Below, in pieces: positions 40,048 to 50,902 of a DNA stretch of 64,000 bases. Location of the stretch: contig NZ_QXIR01000006.1 in the NCBI RefSeq assembly GCF_003581585.1, forward strand, positions 105,810-169,809. The letters are read 5' to 3'. The notes under the pieces were generated by a model. That model was not told the DNA's origin and did no database searches. It saw nothing but the letters and a program-made list of their open reading frames with translations. The translations under genes and the position numbers were made by a program. Position 1 is the first letter of the stretch; every line of letters starts with the position of its first letter. This DNA is from Bacillus salacetis (lineage in GTDB: Bacteria; Bacillota; Bacilli; Bacillales; Bacillaceae_B).

Positions 40048-41117
40048 TACTCTTCCATTCTCTCGAGCAGCTTAGACTGGTCTTCAAGGATAAGTGCACT
40101 GATGACTTCATCCAGTTTGCCTTCCAAGATTTGATCGAGCTTTTGGATTGTCAGGCCGATGCGGTGGTCCGTCACACGGTTTTGCGGGAAATTATACGTG
40201 CGGATACGCTCGGAACGGTCACCAGTACCAACAGCAGACTTACGATTCGCATCATACTCTGCCTGTGCCTCTTGCTGGAACTTGTCATATACACGGGCAC
40301 GAAGTACTTTCATCGCTTTTTCTTTATTCTTGATCTGTGATTTTTCATCCTGGCATGAAACCACGACACCTGTAGGTAAATGCGTCAGGCGCACAGCCGA
40401 CATCGTCGTGTTTACACTCTGGCCGCCAGGTCCGCTGGAAGCGAATGTATCAACACGGATATCTTTTTCATGGATATCAATTTCGACCTCTTCTGCTTCG
40501 GGAAGACATGCAACAGTTGCAGTTGACGTATGGATACGTCCGCCGGATTCCGTTTCCGGTACACGCTGCACGCGGTGGGCACCATTTTCATACTTCATCT
40601 TTGAGTAGGCTCCATTGCCATTGATCATGAAGATGATCTCTTTATACCCGCCGACCCCTGTCGAGTTGGCTTCCATGACTTCGATCTTCCAGCCTTGAGT
40701 TTCCGCATAACGGGTGTACATGCGGTAAAGATCTCCGGCAAACAGGGCAGCTTCATCACCGCCTGCCGCTCCACGGACCTCCATGATAACGTTTTTGTCA
40801 TCATTGGGGTCTTTTGGAATAAGAAGGATCTTCATTCTTTCTTCAAGCTCTTCAATTTTATCTTCGAGTTCAGAGACTTCCTCTTTGACCATTTCGCGCA
40901 TGTCAGCATCAAGCTTTTCTTCAAGCATTGATTTGGCATCTTTGAACTGGGAGGTAGCTTCCTTATATTCACGGTATGCTTCAACAGTTTCCTGGATGTT
41001 AGATTGTTCTTTTGAATATTCTCTTAGCTTTTTTGGGTCATTCACAATTTCCGGATCGCTCAAAAGCTCATTCAGCTTTTCATAACGATCTTCAACTGCT
41101 TGTAAACGATCGAACAC
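40047..41117 (-). CDS. prfA: Peptide chain release factor 1
   Basis: RF1 recognises UAA and UAG stop codons and triggers peptide release. The 356-residue product has the N-terminal coiled-coil domain and the catalytic GGQ in [21 protein letters not shown] (about 230). The C-terminal [21 protein letters not shown] motif is typical of class I factors. Length is typical of RF1, and there is no sign of the RF2 frameshift. The start is GTG after GAGGTGA. It is coupled to prmC. Confidence 0.97.
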   Translation of the reverse strand: MFDRLQAVEDRYEKLNELLSDPEIVNDPKKLREYSKEQSNIQETVEAYREYKEATSQFKDAKSMLEEKLDADMREMVKEEVSELEDKIEELEERMKILLIPKDPNDDKNVIMEVRGAAGGDEAALFAGDLYRMYTRYAETQGWKIEVMEANSTGVGGYKEIIFMINGNGAYSKMKYENGAHRVQRVPETESGGRIHTSTATVACLPEAEEVEIDIHEKDIRVDTFASSGPGGQSVNTTMSAVRLTHLPTGVVVSCQDEKSQIKNKEKAMKVLRARVYDKFQQEAQAEYDANRKSAVGTGDRSERIRTYNFPQNRVTDHRIGLTIQKLDQILEGKLDEVISALILEDQSKLLERMEE

Positions 41118-41208
41118 AGCTATTCACCTCAATTTTAATCCATAACAGTCTAATTATATTATATGCACGCCCTAAATACAAGAAGCGGCAAAAGGGGGCT
41201 TATCCCTT

Positions 41209-41643
41209 TTACCGCTCTTGGATCTTGACATTTATCTTGTATCTTGGCAAGGCTCTTGTCAGTCGCTTGCGCAGTTCAGCTTCTTTGTCATCCCTCTTGT
41301 CCTGCGACAATTCGTCATGGGTGTAAGCCGTCACCCACATCTGCTCTCCGTTCACCCAGACCTGGCCGGGCTCATAATCTGTATAAACATCGATGACTTC
41401 CCTTGCCTTGTCGACATCCGTCCCTTTATTGGGCTGTGTCTCCGATAAATCAATAAAGTTCGGGTTTTGGTTGGTTTCCATCGGCTGGTCGACATTCTGG
41501 TTGGTATCGACATCCGTCAAGTCATTGTTGACGAATCTTCTGCCGCCTTGATCTTCATCCTGCACGTAAAGATTATCCTTTTCTTGTGCCCCGCAGGCAG
41601 TCAGTAATATAGTCAGTGAAAGTAAACTCAAGACTTTTCTCAT
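41209..41643 (-). CDS. Lipoprotein, possibly of the YhcN/YlaJ sporulation family
   Basis: The 144-residue product begins MRKVLSLLSLTILLTACGAQ, a lipoprotein signal with lipobox LTAC (Cys at 18). An Asn/Asp/Gln-rich linker (about 20-70) leads to a small C-terminal domain, with GQVWVNGEQMWVTAYTHDEL followed by a charged helix and YKINVKIQER. That pattern recalls YhcN/YlaJ spore lipoproteins but the match is not strong. AGGAGGTG precedes the ATG at 41643; upstream in-frame starts lack one. A hairpin overlapping the stop (about 41183-41214) may terminate it. Confidence 0.65.
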   Translation of the reverse strand: MRKVLSLLSLTILLTACGAQEKDNLYVQDEDQGGRRFVNNDLTDVDTNQNVDQPMETNQNPNFIDLSETQPNKGTDVDKAREVIDVYTDYEPGQVWVNGEQMWVTAYTHDELSQDKRDDKEAELRKRLTRALPRYKINVKIQER

Positions 41644-41892
41644 CTGAAAACACCTCCTGAGCATAGGTTGTCCCATGTCTCGGAGTATATGCAATCAAAA
41701 GCGCAAGCTGACGTTCACTGACTGGTGAAGGAATTCCGTTCATGTTAAAAATGTCACCGGGATTCCAGCGATTCGCCATTACCCGGACCACATGAAGGCA
41801 GACCTTATAGTGCCGGTCCACGGAGCTGGCGGCATCTTCAAAGAAAGACAGGGCTGCCTCCCATGCCCCCGTTCCACAACAAAAATTTTTGA

Positions 41893-41926
41893 AAATAAAA
41901 ACCGGGAACCAAATGGCTCCCGGAAT
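41893..41926 (-). terminator. tdk terminator
   Basis: CCGGGAACC (41902-41910) pairs with GGCTCCCGG (41915-41923) with one mismatch; TTTTTATTTTC follows. Confidence 0.85.
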
Positions 41927-41929
41927 AAT

Positions 41930-42544
41930 TTATATTTTCTTCACGATCGATTCCTGACTGATACTGACACCTTTGGGCACCTGATGATGATGGCGGCATC
42001 TTGGTTCATAAGCTTCCGAAGCCCCAACCAAAATGATCGGATCATCATAGCCAGCAGGCTTCCCATCGATCAGGCGCTGTGTCCGGCTTGCCGGCGACCC
42101 GCAAACCGAGCATACCGCCTGCAGTTTTGTCACTTGTTCAGCAGCAGCCATCAGATTGGGCATTGGACCAAATGGTTCTCCGCGAAAGTCCTGGTCAAGT
42201 CCTGCAGTGACAACACGATGCCCACTGTCAGCCAGCTTTTGGACAACTTCCACGATTCCCTCGTCAAAAAACTGAACTTCATCAATGGCAACGATATCCA
42301 CACTTGCAGTAACTTCGTCAAGGATATCCAAAGATGATTCCACAGGCCTCGCAATCACCGACGTCCCATTATGGGAAACGACGGATTCCTCGCTGTAACG
42401 GTTATCTAATTTCGGTTTGAAGACCATGATTTCCTGCTTGGCGAATTGTGCCCGCCTTACGCGTCGAATCAATTCTTCTGATTTTCCTGAGAACATGCTT
42501 CCGCAAATTACTTCCAACCAACCGGTCTGTTTCATGATGTACAT
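41930..42544 (-). CDS. tdk: Thymidine kinase (type II)
   Basis: Tdk phosphorylates thymidine to dTMP for salvage. The 204-residue product has the P-loop [19 protein letters not shown] (about 14-32), Walker-B-like [31 protein letters not shown] and the zinc site Cys pairs [13 protein letters not shown] plus CRHHH near the end. The ATG at 42544 follows GAGAGGG by 8 bases. It lies between rpmE and prfA as in B. subtilis. Confidence 0.96.
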   Translation of the reverse strand: MYIMKQTGWLEVICGSMFSGKSEELIRRVRRAQFAKQEIMVFKPKLDNRYSEESVVSHNGTSVIARPVESSLDILDEVTASVDIVAIDEVQFFDEGIVEVVQKLADSGHRVVTAGLDQDFRGEPFGPMPNLMAAAEQVTKLQAVCSVCGSPASRTQRLIDGKPAGYDDPIILVGASEAYEPRCRHHHQVPKGVSISQESIVKKI

Positions 42545-42761
42545 GAAATTAGCCCTCTCCTTCCTCGATCGTATTAATCAATTCCATACTGCATCCTATG
42601 TAAAATCCACTCCAGAAAAGATAAAAAAATAAGTGCAATTACGCGGGTGATTTGATAAAAAAAGAATGCTCGGTACGTTTTATTTCAGAAAAAAAGTGGC
42701 ACAGTGCTTTTCGAACTGCCTCCACTTATTTCTTACTTATTTTCTCATAAAAGAGAAATAA

Positions 42762-42796
42762 AAAACAGGCAAGCATGATTCCTTGCCTGTTTTCTT
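42762..42796 (-). terminator. rpmE terminator
   Basis: AAAACAGGCAAG pairs with CTTGCCTGTTTT (about 42762-42773 and 42782-42793); a long T-run with ATTT follows on the minus strand. It lies about 90 bases past the stop. Confidence 0.88.
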
Positions 42797-42886
42797 CAAA
42801 ATTCAGAAAGGGGCGTGTATCCAGGCTCCTGTTATGCACAAGTGCGTGCAGGGTGCCGGAATCAAGCCGCCGCTTTTCTAAAAGGT

Positions 42887-43099
42887 TTATTGATTGTCGT
42901 TTTTAAGGCCGTATTTTTTGTTGAAACGATCAACACGTCCGCCGGCATCAGCGAATTTTTGACGACCAGTGTAGAAAGGATGGCACTCAGAGCAAACCTC
43001 AACTTTAACTTCGTTCTCAACAGAACCTGTTTCGAACTCGTTACCGCAAGCACATGTAACCATCACTTTTTTGTATTCTGGATGAATTCCTTGTTTCAT
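42887..43099 (-). CDS. rpmE: 50S ribosomal protein L31 (zinc-binding form)
   Basis: L31 bridges the two ribosomal subunits. The 70-residue product begins [20 protein letters not shown] and keeps [24 protein letters not shown]. Its Cys residues (16, 18, 37, 40) make it the C+ type that binds zinc; in B. subtilis this form is replaced by YtiA when zinc is scarce. AAGGAGA precedes the ATG. The 118-base leader between promoter and start could be an L31 regulatory leader, which I cannot confirm by eye. Confidence 0.96.
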   Translation of the reverse strand: MKQGIHPEYKKVMVTCACGNEFETGSVENEVKVEVCSECHPFYTGRQKFADAGGRVDRFNKKYGLKNDNQ

Positions 43100-43223
43100 T
43101 CTTTTTCATCTCCTTCCGCCCTGAATCATCTGAGACAGAGTTATATATTCCTCAATATGCGATATGAGCATAAGCCGTTTGACCAGCCCCTTACCGCATC
43201 CACTTTAAAAACACACTGACAAT

Positions 43224-43252
43224 ATTATAACAAGTCCATGCCCGAATTGCAA
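43224..43252 (-). promoter_or_regulatory. Sigma-A promoter of rpmE
   Basis: TTGCAA (43252-43247), a 17-base spacer and a perfect TATAAT (43229-43224). Confidence 0.78.
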
Positions 43253-43279
43253 CCAGCTTTTTGAGCTGGATGGGATTCC

Positions 43280-43334
43280 CTTTAACGCTCTAAAGCAAGT
43301 GGGGACTGTCCCCACTTGCTTTAAAGGGGTAAAG
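43280..43334. repeat. 55-bp palindrome family, copy 12
   Basis: AAAGCAAGT and complement flank GGGGACTGTCCCC; the outer arms carry mismatches. It begins 2 bases past the rho stop. Confidence 0.88.
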
Positions 43335-43336
43335 CG

Positions 43337-44602
43337 TCAGCCCCTTTTTCCTTTGGATTCTTCGTGCAGCACTTCGAAGAATTCTTCGTTGGTTTTCGAC
43401 TTTTTCAGCTTGCGCAGGAATTTTTCCGCGAAGTCCGGTGCATCGGACATTGCTTTTCTGATTGCCCACAATTTTTCGAGGTTTTCAGAAGGAATAAGGA
43501 GTTCTTCTTTCCTTGTGCCGGAACGGCGGATATCGATCGCAGGGAAGATCCTTCTTTCCGCAAGATGACGGTCAAGGTGAAGTTCCATGTTTCCTGTTCC
43601 TTTGAATTCCTCATAAATGACATCATCCATACGGGAGCCTGTATCGATAAGCGCAGTGGCAAGCACCGTTAAACTTCCGCCTTCTTCAATGTTACGCGCA
43701 GCACCAAAGAATCGTTTCGGACGGTGGAAAGCTGCCGGGTCGATACCGCCTGACAGGGTCCTTCCGCTTGGAGGGATGACCAGGTTATACGCACGCGCCA
43801 AACGAGTGATGCTATCCATCAGGATGATCACGTCACGCTTGTGTTCAACAAGGCGCATCGCCCGCTCCAACACCAACTCTGCTACCTTGATATGATTTTC
43901 AGGCACTTCATCAAACGTCGAGCTGACAACTTCCGCTTCCACTGAACGTTCGATATCCGTAACTTCCTCAGGACGCTCATCGATCAACAGAATGATTAAT
44001 TCCGCTTCTGGATTGTTGGTGGTAATCGAGTTCGCAATCTCTTTTAAAAGCATTGTCTTACCCGCTTTTGGAGGAGCAACGATTAGACCCCGCTGTCCAA
44101 ATCCAACCGGGGAGATAAGATCCATGATCCGTGTGGAAATCTTGTTCGGAGCCGTCTCCAGCATGATCTGGCGGTCGGGATACAATGGTGTCAAAGCAGG
44201 GAAATGGACACGTTCCTTGGAAGCTTCCGGTTCCTCGCCGTTGACCATCTCTACATGCAGGAGTCCGAAATAGCGCTCATTCTCTTTTGGAGGCCGCACC
44301 TTGCCGGAAACCTTGTCCCCGTTCCGCAAGTCAAAGCGGCGGATCTGTGATGCAGAAATATAAATATCTTCAGCACTTGGCGAATAGTTGATCGGGCGCA
44401 GGAATCCAAATCCCTCTGACTGGATGATTTCCAATACACCTTCCATGAAGAAATAGCCTTCCTTCTCCGCTCTCACTTTTAAAATCGCAAAGATAAGTTC
44501 TTTTTTTGTCAGCTTGCTGTAATAGGAAATCTTGTACTCTCTAGCTAATTCATACAGTTCTTTCAATTTCATGTTTTCTAGACCTTTGATCGTTAATTCC
44601 AT
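43337..44602 (-). CDS. rho: Transcription termination factor Rho
   Basis: Rho is the hexameric RNA helicase that ends untranslated transcripts. The 421-residue product has the N-terminal Rho_N ([29 protein letters not shown]), the RNA-binding cold-shock-like domain ([21 protein letters not shown]) and the ATPase. The ATPase has Walker [20 protein letters not shown] (about 178-190), [11 protein letters not shown], Walker [18 protein letters not shown] and the secondary RNA site GTLSGG-type [11 protein letters not shown]. The ATG at 44602 follows a GAGTGGTG Shine-Dalgarno. Confidence 0.97.
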   Translation of the reverse strand: MELTIKGLENMKLKELYELAREYKISYYSKLTKKELIFAILKVRAEKEGYFFMEGVLEIIQSEGFGFLRPINYSPSAEDIYISASQIRRFDLRNGDKVSGKVRPPKENERYFGLLHVEMVNGEEPEASKERVHFPALTPLYPDRQIMLETAPNKISTRIMDLISPVGFGQRGLIVAPPKAGKTMLLKEIANSITTNNPEAELIILLIDERPEEVTDIERSVEAEVVSSTFDEVPENHIKVAELVLERAMRLVEHKRDVIILMDSITRLARAYNLVIPPSGRTLSGGIDPAAFHRPKRFFGAARNIEEGGSLTVLATALIDTGSRMDDVIYEEFKGTGNMELHLDRHLAERRIFPAIDIRRSGTRKEELLIPSENLEKLWAIRKAMSDAPDFAEKFLRKLKKSKTNEEFFEVLHEESKGKRG

Positions 44603-45026
44603 AATGACACCACTCTTCAATTATTTGAAATCTACCATATGGAGAACGTTATGATAGGAAAAAATTACAGGAAAAAGTAAATAGAAGAAATAAAGAAGCA
44701 ATTTCTTGTGAAGTTTATATGCTATAGACGAAAATAAAACAACTACTATCTAATCATATTTTTCTCTTGAAATCAACAAAGGAATTTAAAGGGAAGGTTA
44801 AAGCCTGCGGGCAGAGGAATACCCGGTTTCATTTTCTCTCTGTATATAGGAAATGTCAGCTTCAATGGACTGGATCCATCAAAGCTGACTACTATTTATG
44901 ATGCCAGGCAATTTCCAAAGTGATTGCCGGCCATGAGGAATCACAGGAACCGGATCTCCTTGCGGTGGATAGCAATCCGTTTCCTGCATGCATCCCTATC
45001 AGCAACCGGAAATATTAGGAAATGCC
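44603..45026. other. Intergenic region between glpX and rho
   Basis: It includes the rho promoter candidate. Near 44855-44890, GTCAGCTT and AAGCTGAC with an inner GATGG/CCATC pairing form a long imperfect hairpin without a T-run. No gene is supported. Confidence 0.4.
44714..44742 (-). promoter_or_regulatory. Sigma-A promoter candidate of rho
   Basis: TTGTTT (44742-44737), a 17-base spacer and TATAAA (44719-44714); leader about 105 bases. Confidence 0.5.
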
Positions 45027-45989
45027 TTACTTAATGACGAGATTCGGCTTCTTTTGCAAGCTGTGGCGGCCGTCGATGAAACGGACAGTGCCGGATTTCG
45101 CTCTCATGACGATGGAGTGCGTCAAGCCATGGCTGCCCTTCAATTGGACACCGCGCAAAAGCTCACCATCTGTTACGCCGGTTGCCGCGAAGATCGCATC
45201 ATCACCAGTCACCAGGTCTTCCATACGGAGGATCTTACTGCAATCCAGCCCCATACTTTCACAACGCACAGCCTCTTCTTCGTTCTGCGGCAGCAGTTTT
45301 CCCTGGATTTCCCCTCCAAGGCATTTCAACGCAACAGCCGCAAGGACGCCTTCAGGTGCACCGCCTGAACCGAAAAGGATATCCACGCCTGTATGATCAA
45401 AGGCCGTGTTCATTGCGCCGGCGACATCGCCGTCATTGATCAGCTTGATCCTTGCACCCGCTTCTCTCAGCTGGGCAATGATATGTTCATGGCGCTCACG
45501 GTTCAATACTGTAGCGACCACATCTTCAATATCTTTATTTTTCGCACGTGCAACAGCTTTCAGGTTATCAAGCACAGAAGCGTTGATATCGATTTGTCCG
45601 ACTGCCTCAGGTCCAACGGCAATTTTGTCCATGTACATATCCGGGGCATTCAGCAGGTTGCCATGATCGGCAACGGCCAGAACAGCAAGGGCATTCCAGC
45701 CGCCGGAAGCCACGATATTCGTGCCTTCCAAAGGGTCTACTGCCACGTCCACACGCGGACCATAGCCTGTCCCTAATTTTTCACCGATATAGAGCATAGG
45801 GGCTTCATCCATCTCCCCTTCTCCAATGACGACGGTCCCTTTCATCGGCACTGTATCAAAGACATCTCTCATTGCCGAAGTCGCTGCATCATCTGCTTCA
45901 TTTTTCTTTCCTCTACCCATCCAGCGGGCCGATGCGAGTGCTGCACCTTCAGTTACGCGTACAAGTTCCATAGATAAACTTCTTTCCAT
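45027..45989 (-). CDS. glpX: Fructose-1,6-bisphosphatase class II
   Basis: GlpX hydrolyses fructose-1,6-bisphosphate to fructose-6-phosphate in gluconeogenesis. The 320-residue product has the metal-binding sites [15 protein letters not shown] and [11 protein letters not shown] (about 84-94), [16 protein letters not shown] and [18 protein letters not shown] precedes the ATG. It is grouped with murAB, ywjH and fbaA, the aldolase acting on the same substrate. AT-rich repeats (ATATAT) directly upstream may contain its promoter. Confidence 0.96.
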   Translation of the reverse strand: MERSLSMELVRVTEGAALASARWMGRGKKNEADDAATSAMRDVFDTVPMKGTVVIGEGEMDEAPMLYIGEKLGTGYGPRVDVAVDPLEGTNIVASGGWNALAVLAVADHGNLLNAPDMYMDKIAVGPEAVGQIDINASVLDNLKAVARAKNKDIEDVVATVLNRERHEHIIAQLREAGARIKLINDGDVAGAMNTAFDHTGVDILFGSGGAPEGVLAAVALKCLGGEIQGKLLPQNEEEAVRCESMGLDCSKILRMEDLVTGDDAIFAATGVTDGELLRGVQLKGSHGLTHSIVMRAKSGTVRFIDGRHSLQKKPNLVIK

Positions 45990-46107
45990 CGATTTCTGCC
46001 TCCTGTGTCACATATATATTTATATATACGAATTGTATAACATAATGATAAATATATTGTAACACATTAAACATTAAGCGGCAGGATTATTTTCTTGAAA
46101 GAGTAAA

Positions 46108-47397
46108 TCAGGAACTTTTCAGCTGTTCAAGTTCTTCAGCTGTCATCTTTTCACGCCAGATCGTCGCACCAAGCCCTTCAAGTTTTTCAACGAGGTTGCT
46201 GTAGCCGCGGTCAATATGCTCAAGGCCAGTTACTTCTGTAACGCCTTCAGCCATCAAGCCTGCTACCACAAGGGCAGCCCCGGCTCTAAGGTCGCTCGCT
46301 TTCACTTTAGCTCCCTGCAGCTGGATCGGCCCGTTGACAATCGCCGAACGGCCTTCCACTTTAATATTGGCATTCATGCGGCGCAGTTCATCAATATGCT
46401 TGAAGCGCGCGGAATAAATCGTATCAGTCACAACTGCCGAACCTTTTGCTTTTGTTAAGAGCGAAGTGAATGGCTGCTGTAAATCTGTCGGGAAACCAGG
46501 ATAAACAAGGGTCTTGATATCCACTGCGTTCAGGTTTTCAGCTTTGCCGATGAAGATTTGATCATCGCCTGCTTCAATTGGCACACCCATTTCACGCAAT
46601 TTCGCAATCAATGATTCCATGTGAAGGGGAATGACATTATCGATCAGCACACCTTCACCTGCCGCGGCTCCTAAAATCATGAATGTACCCGCTTCGATCC
46701 GGTCCGGAATGATGGTATGCCTGCATCCGCTCAAGTTTTCGACTCCGTCAATACGGATGACATCCGTCCCCGCACCTTTGATCTTCGCTCCCATGTTCGT
46801 GAGCAATGTAGCAACATCGATGATTTCAGGTTCTTTTGCTGCATTTTCTATGATTGTCTGGCCTTTTGCCCTGACAGCTGCCAGCATGATATTTATGGTC
46901 GCCCCGACGCTGACGACATCCAAATAGATCCGTGCGCCGCGCAGTTCATCGGCTCTCAGGTAGATTGCGCCTTGCTCATTTGTGACTTCTGCACCAAGAG
47001 CTTCGAACCCTTTGATATGCTGGTCGATCGGACGCGGACCAAGATGGCATCCACCCGGAAGTCCGATAGCCGCCTTTTTGAATCGTCCAAGCATGGCACC
47101 CATCAAATAATAGGATGCTCTTAATTTCTTCACTTTTCCGCTTGGCAATGGCATGGAAATCATCCGGGACGGATCGACTCTCATTTCTCCGTTTTCGCCA
47201 AATGACACTTCGCCGCCTATTTCTTCAAGAAGGGCTTTGAGTGTCTGCACATCTGAGATATCTGGTAAACCTTCAATTGATACTGGAGAGTCGGCAAGAA
47301 TGGTTGCCGGGATTAGGGCTACAGCGCTGTTTTTCGCTCCACTTACCTTAATTGTGCCTTTAAGTGGATAACCGCCTGCAATTTTTAGCTTTTCCAT
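46108..47397 (-). CDS. murAB: UDP-N-acetylglucosamine 1-carboxyvinyltransferase MurAB
   Basis: This is the second MurA of the window, with the same reaction as murAA. The 429-residue product has [18 protein letters not shown] near the start and the catalytic Cys in [20 protein letters not shown]. The LGPRP after the Cys (against IGSRP in murAA) marks the MurAB/MurZ type. The ATG at 47397 follows GAAGGGAG; 13 upstream codons are rejected. It sits between glpX and ywjH as in B. subtilis, where it is dispensable. Confidence 0.96.
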   Translation of the reverse strand: MEKLKIAGGYPLKGTIKVSGAKNSAVALIPATILADSPVSIEGLPDISDVQTLKALLEEIGGEVSFGENGEMRVDPSRMISMPLPSGKVKKLRASYYLMGAMLGRFKKAAIGLPGGCHLGPRPIDQHIKGFEALGAEVTNEQGAIYLRADELRGARIYLDVVSVGATINIMLAAVRAKGQTIIENAAKEPEIIDVATLLTNMGAKIKGAGTDVIRIDGVENLSGCRHTIIPDRIEAGTFMILGAAAGEGVLIDNVIPLHMESLIAKLREMGVPIEAGDDQIFIGKAENLNAVDIKTLVYPGFPTDLQQPFTSLLTKAKGSAVVTDTIYSARFKHIDELRRMNANIKVEGRSAIVNGPIQLQGAKVKASDLRAGAALVVAGLMAEGVTEVTGLEHIDRGYSNLVEKLEGLGATIWREKMTAEELEQLKSS

Positions 47398-47587
47398 TTT
47401 AGACTCCCTTCCATAGTTCCTTGATGAATTTCCCATAAACTGAGTGTCAATTTATCTTGATGTTTATTCATGGTTATTTTTACCAATAAAAATGATTCTA
47501 AGAAGTATTGTCTACTAGTTTATACATAATTCGTCAAAACATGTATAGGTGAATAGATTTTTTTATAAATTATACCATTTATACTAT

Positions 47588-48117
47588 AAAAAGCGAAAGC
47601 GCCTTGAACAGCCCCGACAGGCAAATGTTCCAAAGAGAAAAAAAGGCGCTCTTTCCTTTTATTCACTTTGGGTTATTTGACCCCGAGGGGCTGGGCGCTG
47701 AAGCTGGATTGATAAAAAGCGAGAGCGCCTTGAACAGCCCCGACAGGCAAATGTTCCAAAGAGAAAAAAAGGCGCTCTTTCCTTTTATTCTCTTTGGGTT
47801 ATTTGACCCCGAGGGGCTAGGCGCTGGAGCTGGATTGATAAAAAGCGAAAGCGCCTTGAACAGCCCCGACAGGCAAATGTTCCAAAGAAAAAAAAGGTGC
47901 TCTTTCCGCTCTTTCCTTTTATTCTCTTTGGGTTATTTAACCCCGAGGGGCTAGGCGCTGGAGCTGGATTGATAAAAAGCGAAAGCGCCTTGAACAGTCC
48001 CGACAGGCAAATGTTCCAAAGAGAATAAAAGGCGCTCTTTCCGCTCTTTCCGCTCTTTCCTTTTATTCTCTTTGGGTTATTTGACCCCGAGGGGCTAGGC
48101 GCTGGAGCTGGACTGAT
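47588..48117 (+). repeat. Tandem array of four 126-144 bp units
   Basis: Units 47588-47713, 47714-47839, 47840-47973 and 47974-48117 each begin AAAAAGCG(A)AAGCGCC and end GGCGCTGGAGCTGGA(T/C)TGAT. Within a unit, CGCCTTGAACAGCCCC and GGGGCTAGGCGC pair as stem ends. Units 3 and 4 carry one and two extra copies of a 9-base CTCTTTCCG repeat. No protein is supported. Confidence 0.92.
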
Positions 48118-48266
48118 AAAAAGCGGAAGCAGCTGTTCAACGCCGTACAGACTGGAGGTTCGCGAGTGAGACAAAGGAAATAGGGCATGCGCAGCGGGCC
48201 GATGTTGACTTCTCGCAAGGAAAAGCCGGGAAGTACGTCAACCACTTAGCCTCCAAGCTGGATTGG
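48118..48266 (+). repeat. Element B (about 149 bp), fifth member adjoining the array
   Basis: It starts AAAAAGCGGAAGC like the array units and ends CCAAGCTGGATTGG, but the interior differs and matches the copies at 54824 and 59156 (GGAGG...GAGA...AAAGGAA, TTGACTT...TCGCAAGGA). Confidence 0.8.
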
Positions 48267-48440
48267 CATGAAAAGAGAGGCTGATTTCTGCCAGGTTCCG
48301 GTTGATTGAACTATTAATAAGATTGGCAAGAAAAGCTCGAATCTTTCAATCTATGCTCGCTCTTCGGCTGTGCCTGCACAGTCTCCTTCTCCTCTTAATC
48401 CGGCAGCCCTTCCCCGCCTTCAATACACATGATTAACCAA
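48267..48440. other. Intergenic DNA downstream of ywjH
   Basis: No gene, clear terminator or known repeat is seen in these 174 bases. Confidence 0.4.
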
Positions 48441-49091
48441 TTAGTTTCCTGAACGCTTGCTCCAGTCATCAAGGAATGCCTGGATTCCCTTGTCTGTCAG
48501 CGGATGCTTGAACATTTGGCTGAGGACTTTGAATGGTGTCGTTGCAATATGCGCGCCTCTCAATGCCGCATCTGTAATGTGCTGCGGATGCCTGATGGAC
48601 GCCGCGATGATTTCTGTATCAATGCCATGAATGGCAAAGATCTCAGCAATTTTTTCGATCAGTTCCATTCCGTCATGGCCGATATCATCCAATCTTCCAA
48701 GGAAAGGAGAGACATAAGTCGCGCCTGCCCTAGCTGCCAGCAAAGCCTGGTTCGCGCTGAAAATGAGCGTTACATTTGTTTTGATGCCTTCTTTTGCGAA
48801 TACAGAAACTGCTTTCAAGCCATCCGGTGTCATTGGTACCTTGACCGTGATATTCGGTGCCAGTGCCGCAAGTTCGCGGCCTTCCTTGATCATGCCTTCT
48901 GCATCAAGGGCAATGACCTCACCCGAGATGGACCCAGGAACAAGATTTGCGATTTCCTTCAGGCGGTCGTGAAAAGACACCCCTTCTTCTTTCGCAACCA
49001 GTGAAGGATTCGTCGTCACTCCGGAAAGGATGCCCCATTCAAATGCTTCGCGGATTTCTTCCATATTTGCTGTATCGATAAAAAATTTCAT
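48441..49091 (-). CDS. ywjH: Transaldolase-like protein (fructose-6-phosphate aldolase family, YwjH)
   Basis: The 216-residue TIM-barrel protein begins [20 protein letters not shown] and has [12 protein letters not shown], the Schiff-base Lys in [47 protein letters not shown] and [10 protein letters not shown]. It belongs to the short transaldolase/FSA family; in B. subtilis YwjH acts as a transaldolase in the pentose phosphate pathway. The ATG at 49091 follows AAGGGGA. It lies after fbaA. Confidence 0.94.
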   Translation of the reverse strand: MKFFIDTANMEEIREAFEWGILSGVTTNPSLVAKEEGVSFHDRLKEIANLVPGSISGEVIALDAEGMIKEGRELAALAPNITVKVPMTPDGLKAVSVFAKEGIKTNVTLIFSANQALLAARAGATYVSPFLGRLDDIGHDGMELIEKIAEIFAIHGIDTEIIAASIRHPQHITDAALRGAHIATTPFKVLSQMFKHPLTDKGIQAFLDDWSKRSGN

Positions 49092-49138
49092 GTCAATTTC
49101 CCCTTTTTCGACTAAATTTTCAAAACAGTTAAAATGAA

Positions 49139-49172
49139 CGGAAACCGCCTTATAGGACAAGGCGGTTTCTAT
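49139..49172 (-). terminator. Terminator-like hairpin after fbaA
   Basis: GAAACCGCCTT (49141-49151) pairs perfectly with AAGGCGGTTTC (49159-49169). The T-run is weak, so partial read-through into ywjH is likely. Confidence 0.6.
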
Positions 49173-49216
49173 AATGGTTTATTTGATTCAGAAGTTGATC
49201 GTGGTGTTATATAAAA

Positions 49217-50074
49217 TTAAGCTTGGTTTGAAGAACCAAATTCACGCATTTTGCCGATGACTGTCTGCTTGATTGCTTCACGGGCAGGTCCAAGATATTT
49301 ACGTGGATCATACACATGCGCATCCTCTGCAAGGACTTCGCGGACCTTCTTCGCTGAAGCAATTTGGTTTTCAGTATTTACATTGATTTTCGCTGTACCA
49401 TAAGAGACCGCTCTTTGGATATCTTTTGTTGGAATGCCGGTACCGCCGTGAAGCACAAGAGGTACTCCGGTAGCTGCGCCGATTTCTTCCATTTCTTTGA
49501 ATCCAAGGTTTGGCTCGCCTTTGTAAGGTCCGTGAACAGAACCAAGGGCAGGTGCCAATGTATCGATACCAGTGCGCTCTACAAGCTCCTGGCACTCTTT
49601 AGGGTCAGCATAGATAACGCCGTCAGCTACTACGTCGTCCTCTTGTCCGCCGACAACTCCCAGTTCAGCCTCAACAGAAACCCCTTTGGAGTGAGCATAT
49701 TCAACCACTTTTGAAGTGATTTCGATGTTTTCCTCGAAAGGACCGTGGGAAGCATCGATCATGACAGAAGTAAATCCTGCATCAATTGCTTCTTTACATT
49801 TATCATAGCTGGAACCGTGGTCAAGGTGGATGGCAACAGGAACTGTGATGTTGTAGTCTTCAAGAAGACCTTCAACCATTTTCACGACAGTTTTGAACCC
49901 GCCCATGTAACGTCCTGCACCTTCAGAAACACCAAGGATTACCGGTGATTTCTCTTCTTCTGCAGCTTGAAGGATCGCTTGAGTGAACTCAAGGTTATTT
50001 AAATTGAATTGTCCAACAGCATAGCCGTTTTCTTTTGCTTTAATAAGCATTTCTTTCATTGAAACTAAAGGCAT
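49217..50074 (-). CDS. fbaA: Class II fructose-bisphosphate aldolase
   Basis: FbaA cleaves fructose-1,6-bisphosphate in glycolysis and runs in reverse for gluconeogenesis, using zinc. The 285-residue product has [17 protein letters not shown], the metal and catalytic region [41 protein letters not shown] and [21 protein letters not shown], with [10 protein letters not shown] near the end. AAGGAGG precedes the ATG. It is next to spo0F as in B. subtilis. Confidence 0.97.
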   Translation of the reverse strand: MPLVSMKEMLIKAKENGYAVGQFNLNNLEFTQAILQAAEEEKSPVILGVSEGAGRYMGGFKTVVKMVEGLLEDYNITVPVAIHLDHGSSYDKCKEAIDAGFTSVMIDASHGPFEENIEITSKVVEYAHSKGVSVEAELGVVGGQEDDVVADGVIYADPKECQELVERTGIDTLAPALGSVHGPYKGEPNLGFKEMEEIGAATGVPLVLHGGTGIPTKDIQRAVSYGTAKINVNTENQIASAKKVREVLAEDAHVYDPRKYLGPAREAIKQTVIGKMREFGSSNQA

Positions 50075-50238
50075 AGTCTAGTTCCTCCTTTTATTGAGTC
50101 AGTTATGTAACTGTATACCCGTTTCTCAGTGTTTGCAATTTCATCTGTATAATACCAAAAAGGTCAACATTTTACCAACTGACTGCCCTTATTTTATAAA
50201 AGAAGTACTATTCCGTATTTTCAATTTTATGGAAAGGT

Positions 50239-50601
50239 TTACATCGTTGAGTATTGCTTCACTGCCTGTCTGATGTCATCAATATCGAACGGCTTGGCAA
50301 AGTGGGTGATGGCACCCAGGTCTTTCGCTTCCTGGATCATATCCAGTTCACCATAAGCTGTCATGATGATGACCCGGATATCCGGTTCCTTTTCTTTCAT
50401 TCTTTTTAAAATTTCAATCCCGTCCATTCCCGGGATCTTCATATCAAGCAATACCAGGTCCAGGGAATGCTTATCCACTATATCAAGTGCCTGAATTCCG
50501 TTAGCCGCTTGAAATGTTGTATAGCCTTCCTTCTGCAAAACCTCGTTCAGTAAAATCCGGATACCAAATTGATCGTCAACAATGAGGATTTTTTCATTCA
50601 T
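50239..50601 (-). CDS. spo0F: Sporulation initiation phosphotransferase Spo0F
   Basis: Spo0F is the single-domain response regulator that passes phosphate from the sporulation kinases to Spo0B and so to Spo0A. The 120-residue product has the acidic pocket DDQ (9-10), the phosphorylated Asp in [13 protein letters not shown] (about 53), Thr in IIMTAYGE and Lys in HFAKPFDID, near-identical to B. subtilis Spo0F. GAGGTGG precedes the ATG. A sigma-H-like promoter lies upstream. Confidence 0.97.
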   Translation of the reverse strand: MNEKILIVDDQFGIRILLNEVLQKEGYTTFQAANGIQALDIVDKHSLDLVLLDMKIPGMDGIEILKRMKEKEPDIRVIIMTAYGELDMIQEAKDLGAITHFAKPFDIDDIRQAVKQYSTM

Positions 50602-50770
50602 CCTAATCCACCTCTTCCCCTCTTATTCGTACCTGAAACGTGGTAAATGCTGCCGTAGACGGAGCCTCTTTTCCCACAGTATTAGCTGCTTTTTTCTCTC
50701 TGCCGGGTATTTTCCGGGTTTGATTATTACAAAAAAATGATATGTAAATGAAACTTTAGTCCAAAAGTAT

Positions 50771-50799
50771 ACTTCAACATTGGACCGGGAAATTCCTTC
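50771..50799 (-). promoter_or_regulatory. Sigma-H-like promoter of spo0F
   Basis: AGGAATT (50797-50791) with 15 bases to GAAGT (50775-50771) resembles the sigma-H pattern AGGAwww...GAAT. The overlapping TGTTGAA is one base from a Spo0A box. In B. subtilis spo0F has a sigma-H promoter under Spo0A control. The leader would be about 165 bases. Confidence 0.4.
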
Positions 50800-50902
50800 T
50801 TTATGCGATAATTTTACATCATGCTCTGTCGGAATTATACTTTAATGTAAAATGAACTATATTTTTGCATTAAAACCTCTTTATTTGGAAGGAGTACTCA
50901 CG

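Noticed and set aside
41573..41821. 82-codon minus-strand open frame overlapping the lipoprotein gene and the tdk gap
   Set aside because: It runs out of frame through the lipoprotein coding start, lacks a ribosome binding site, and the lipoprotein frame has a clear signal peptide and AGGAGGTG.
47588..48117. CRISPR array
   Set aside because: Units are 126-144 bp with near-identical interiors and no unique spacers.
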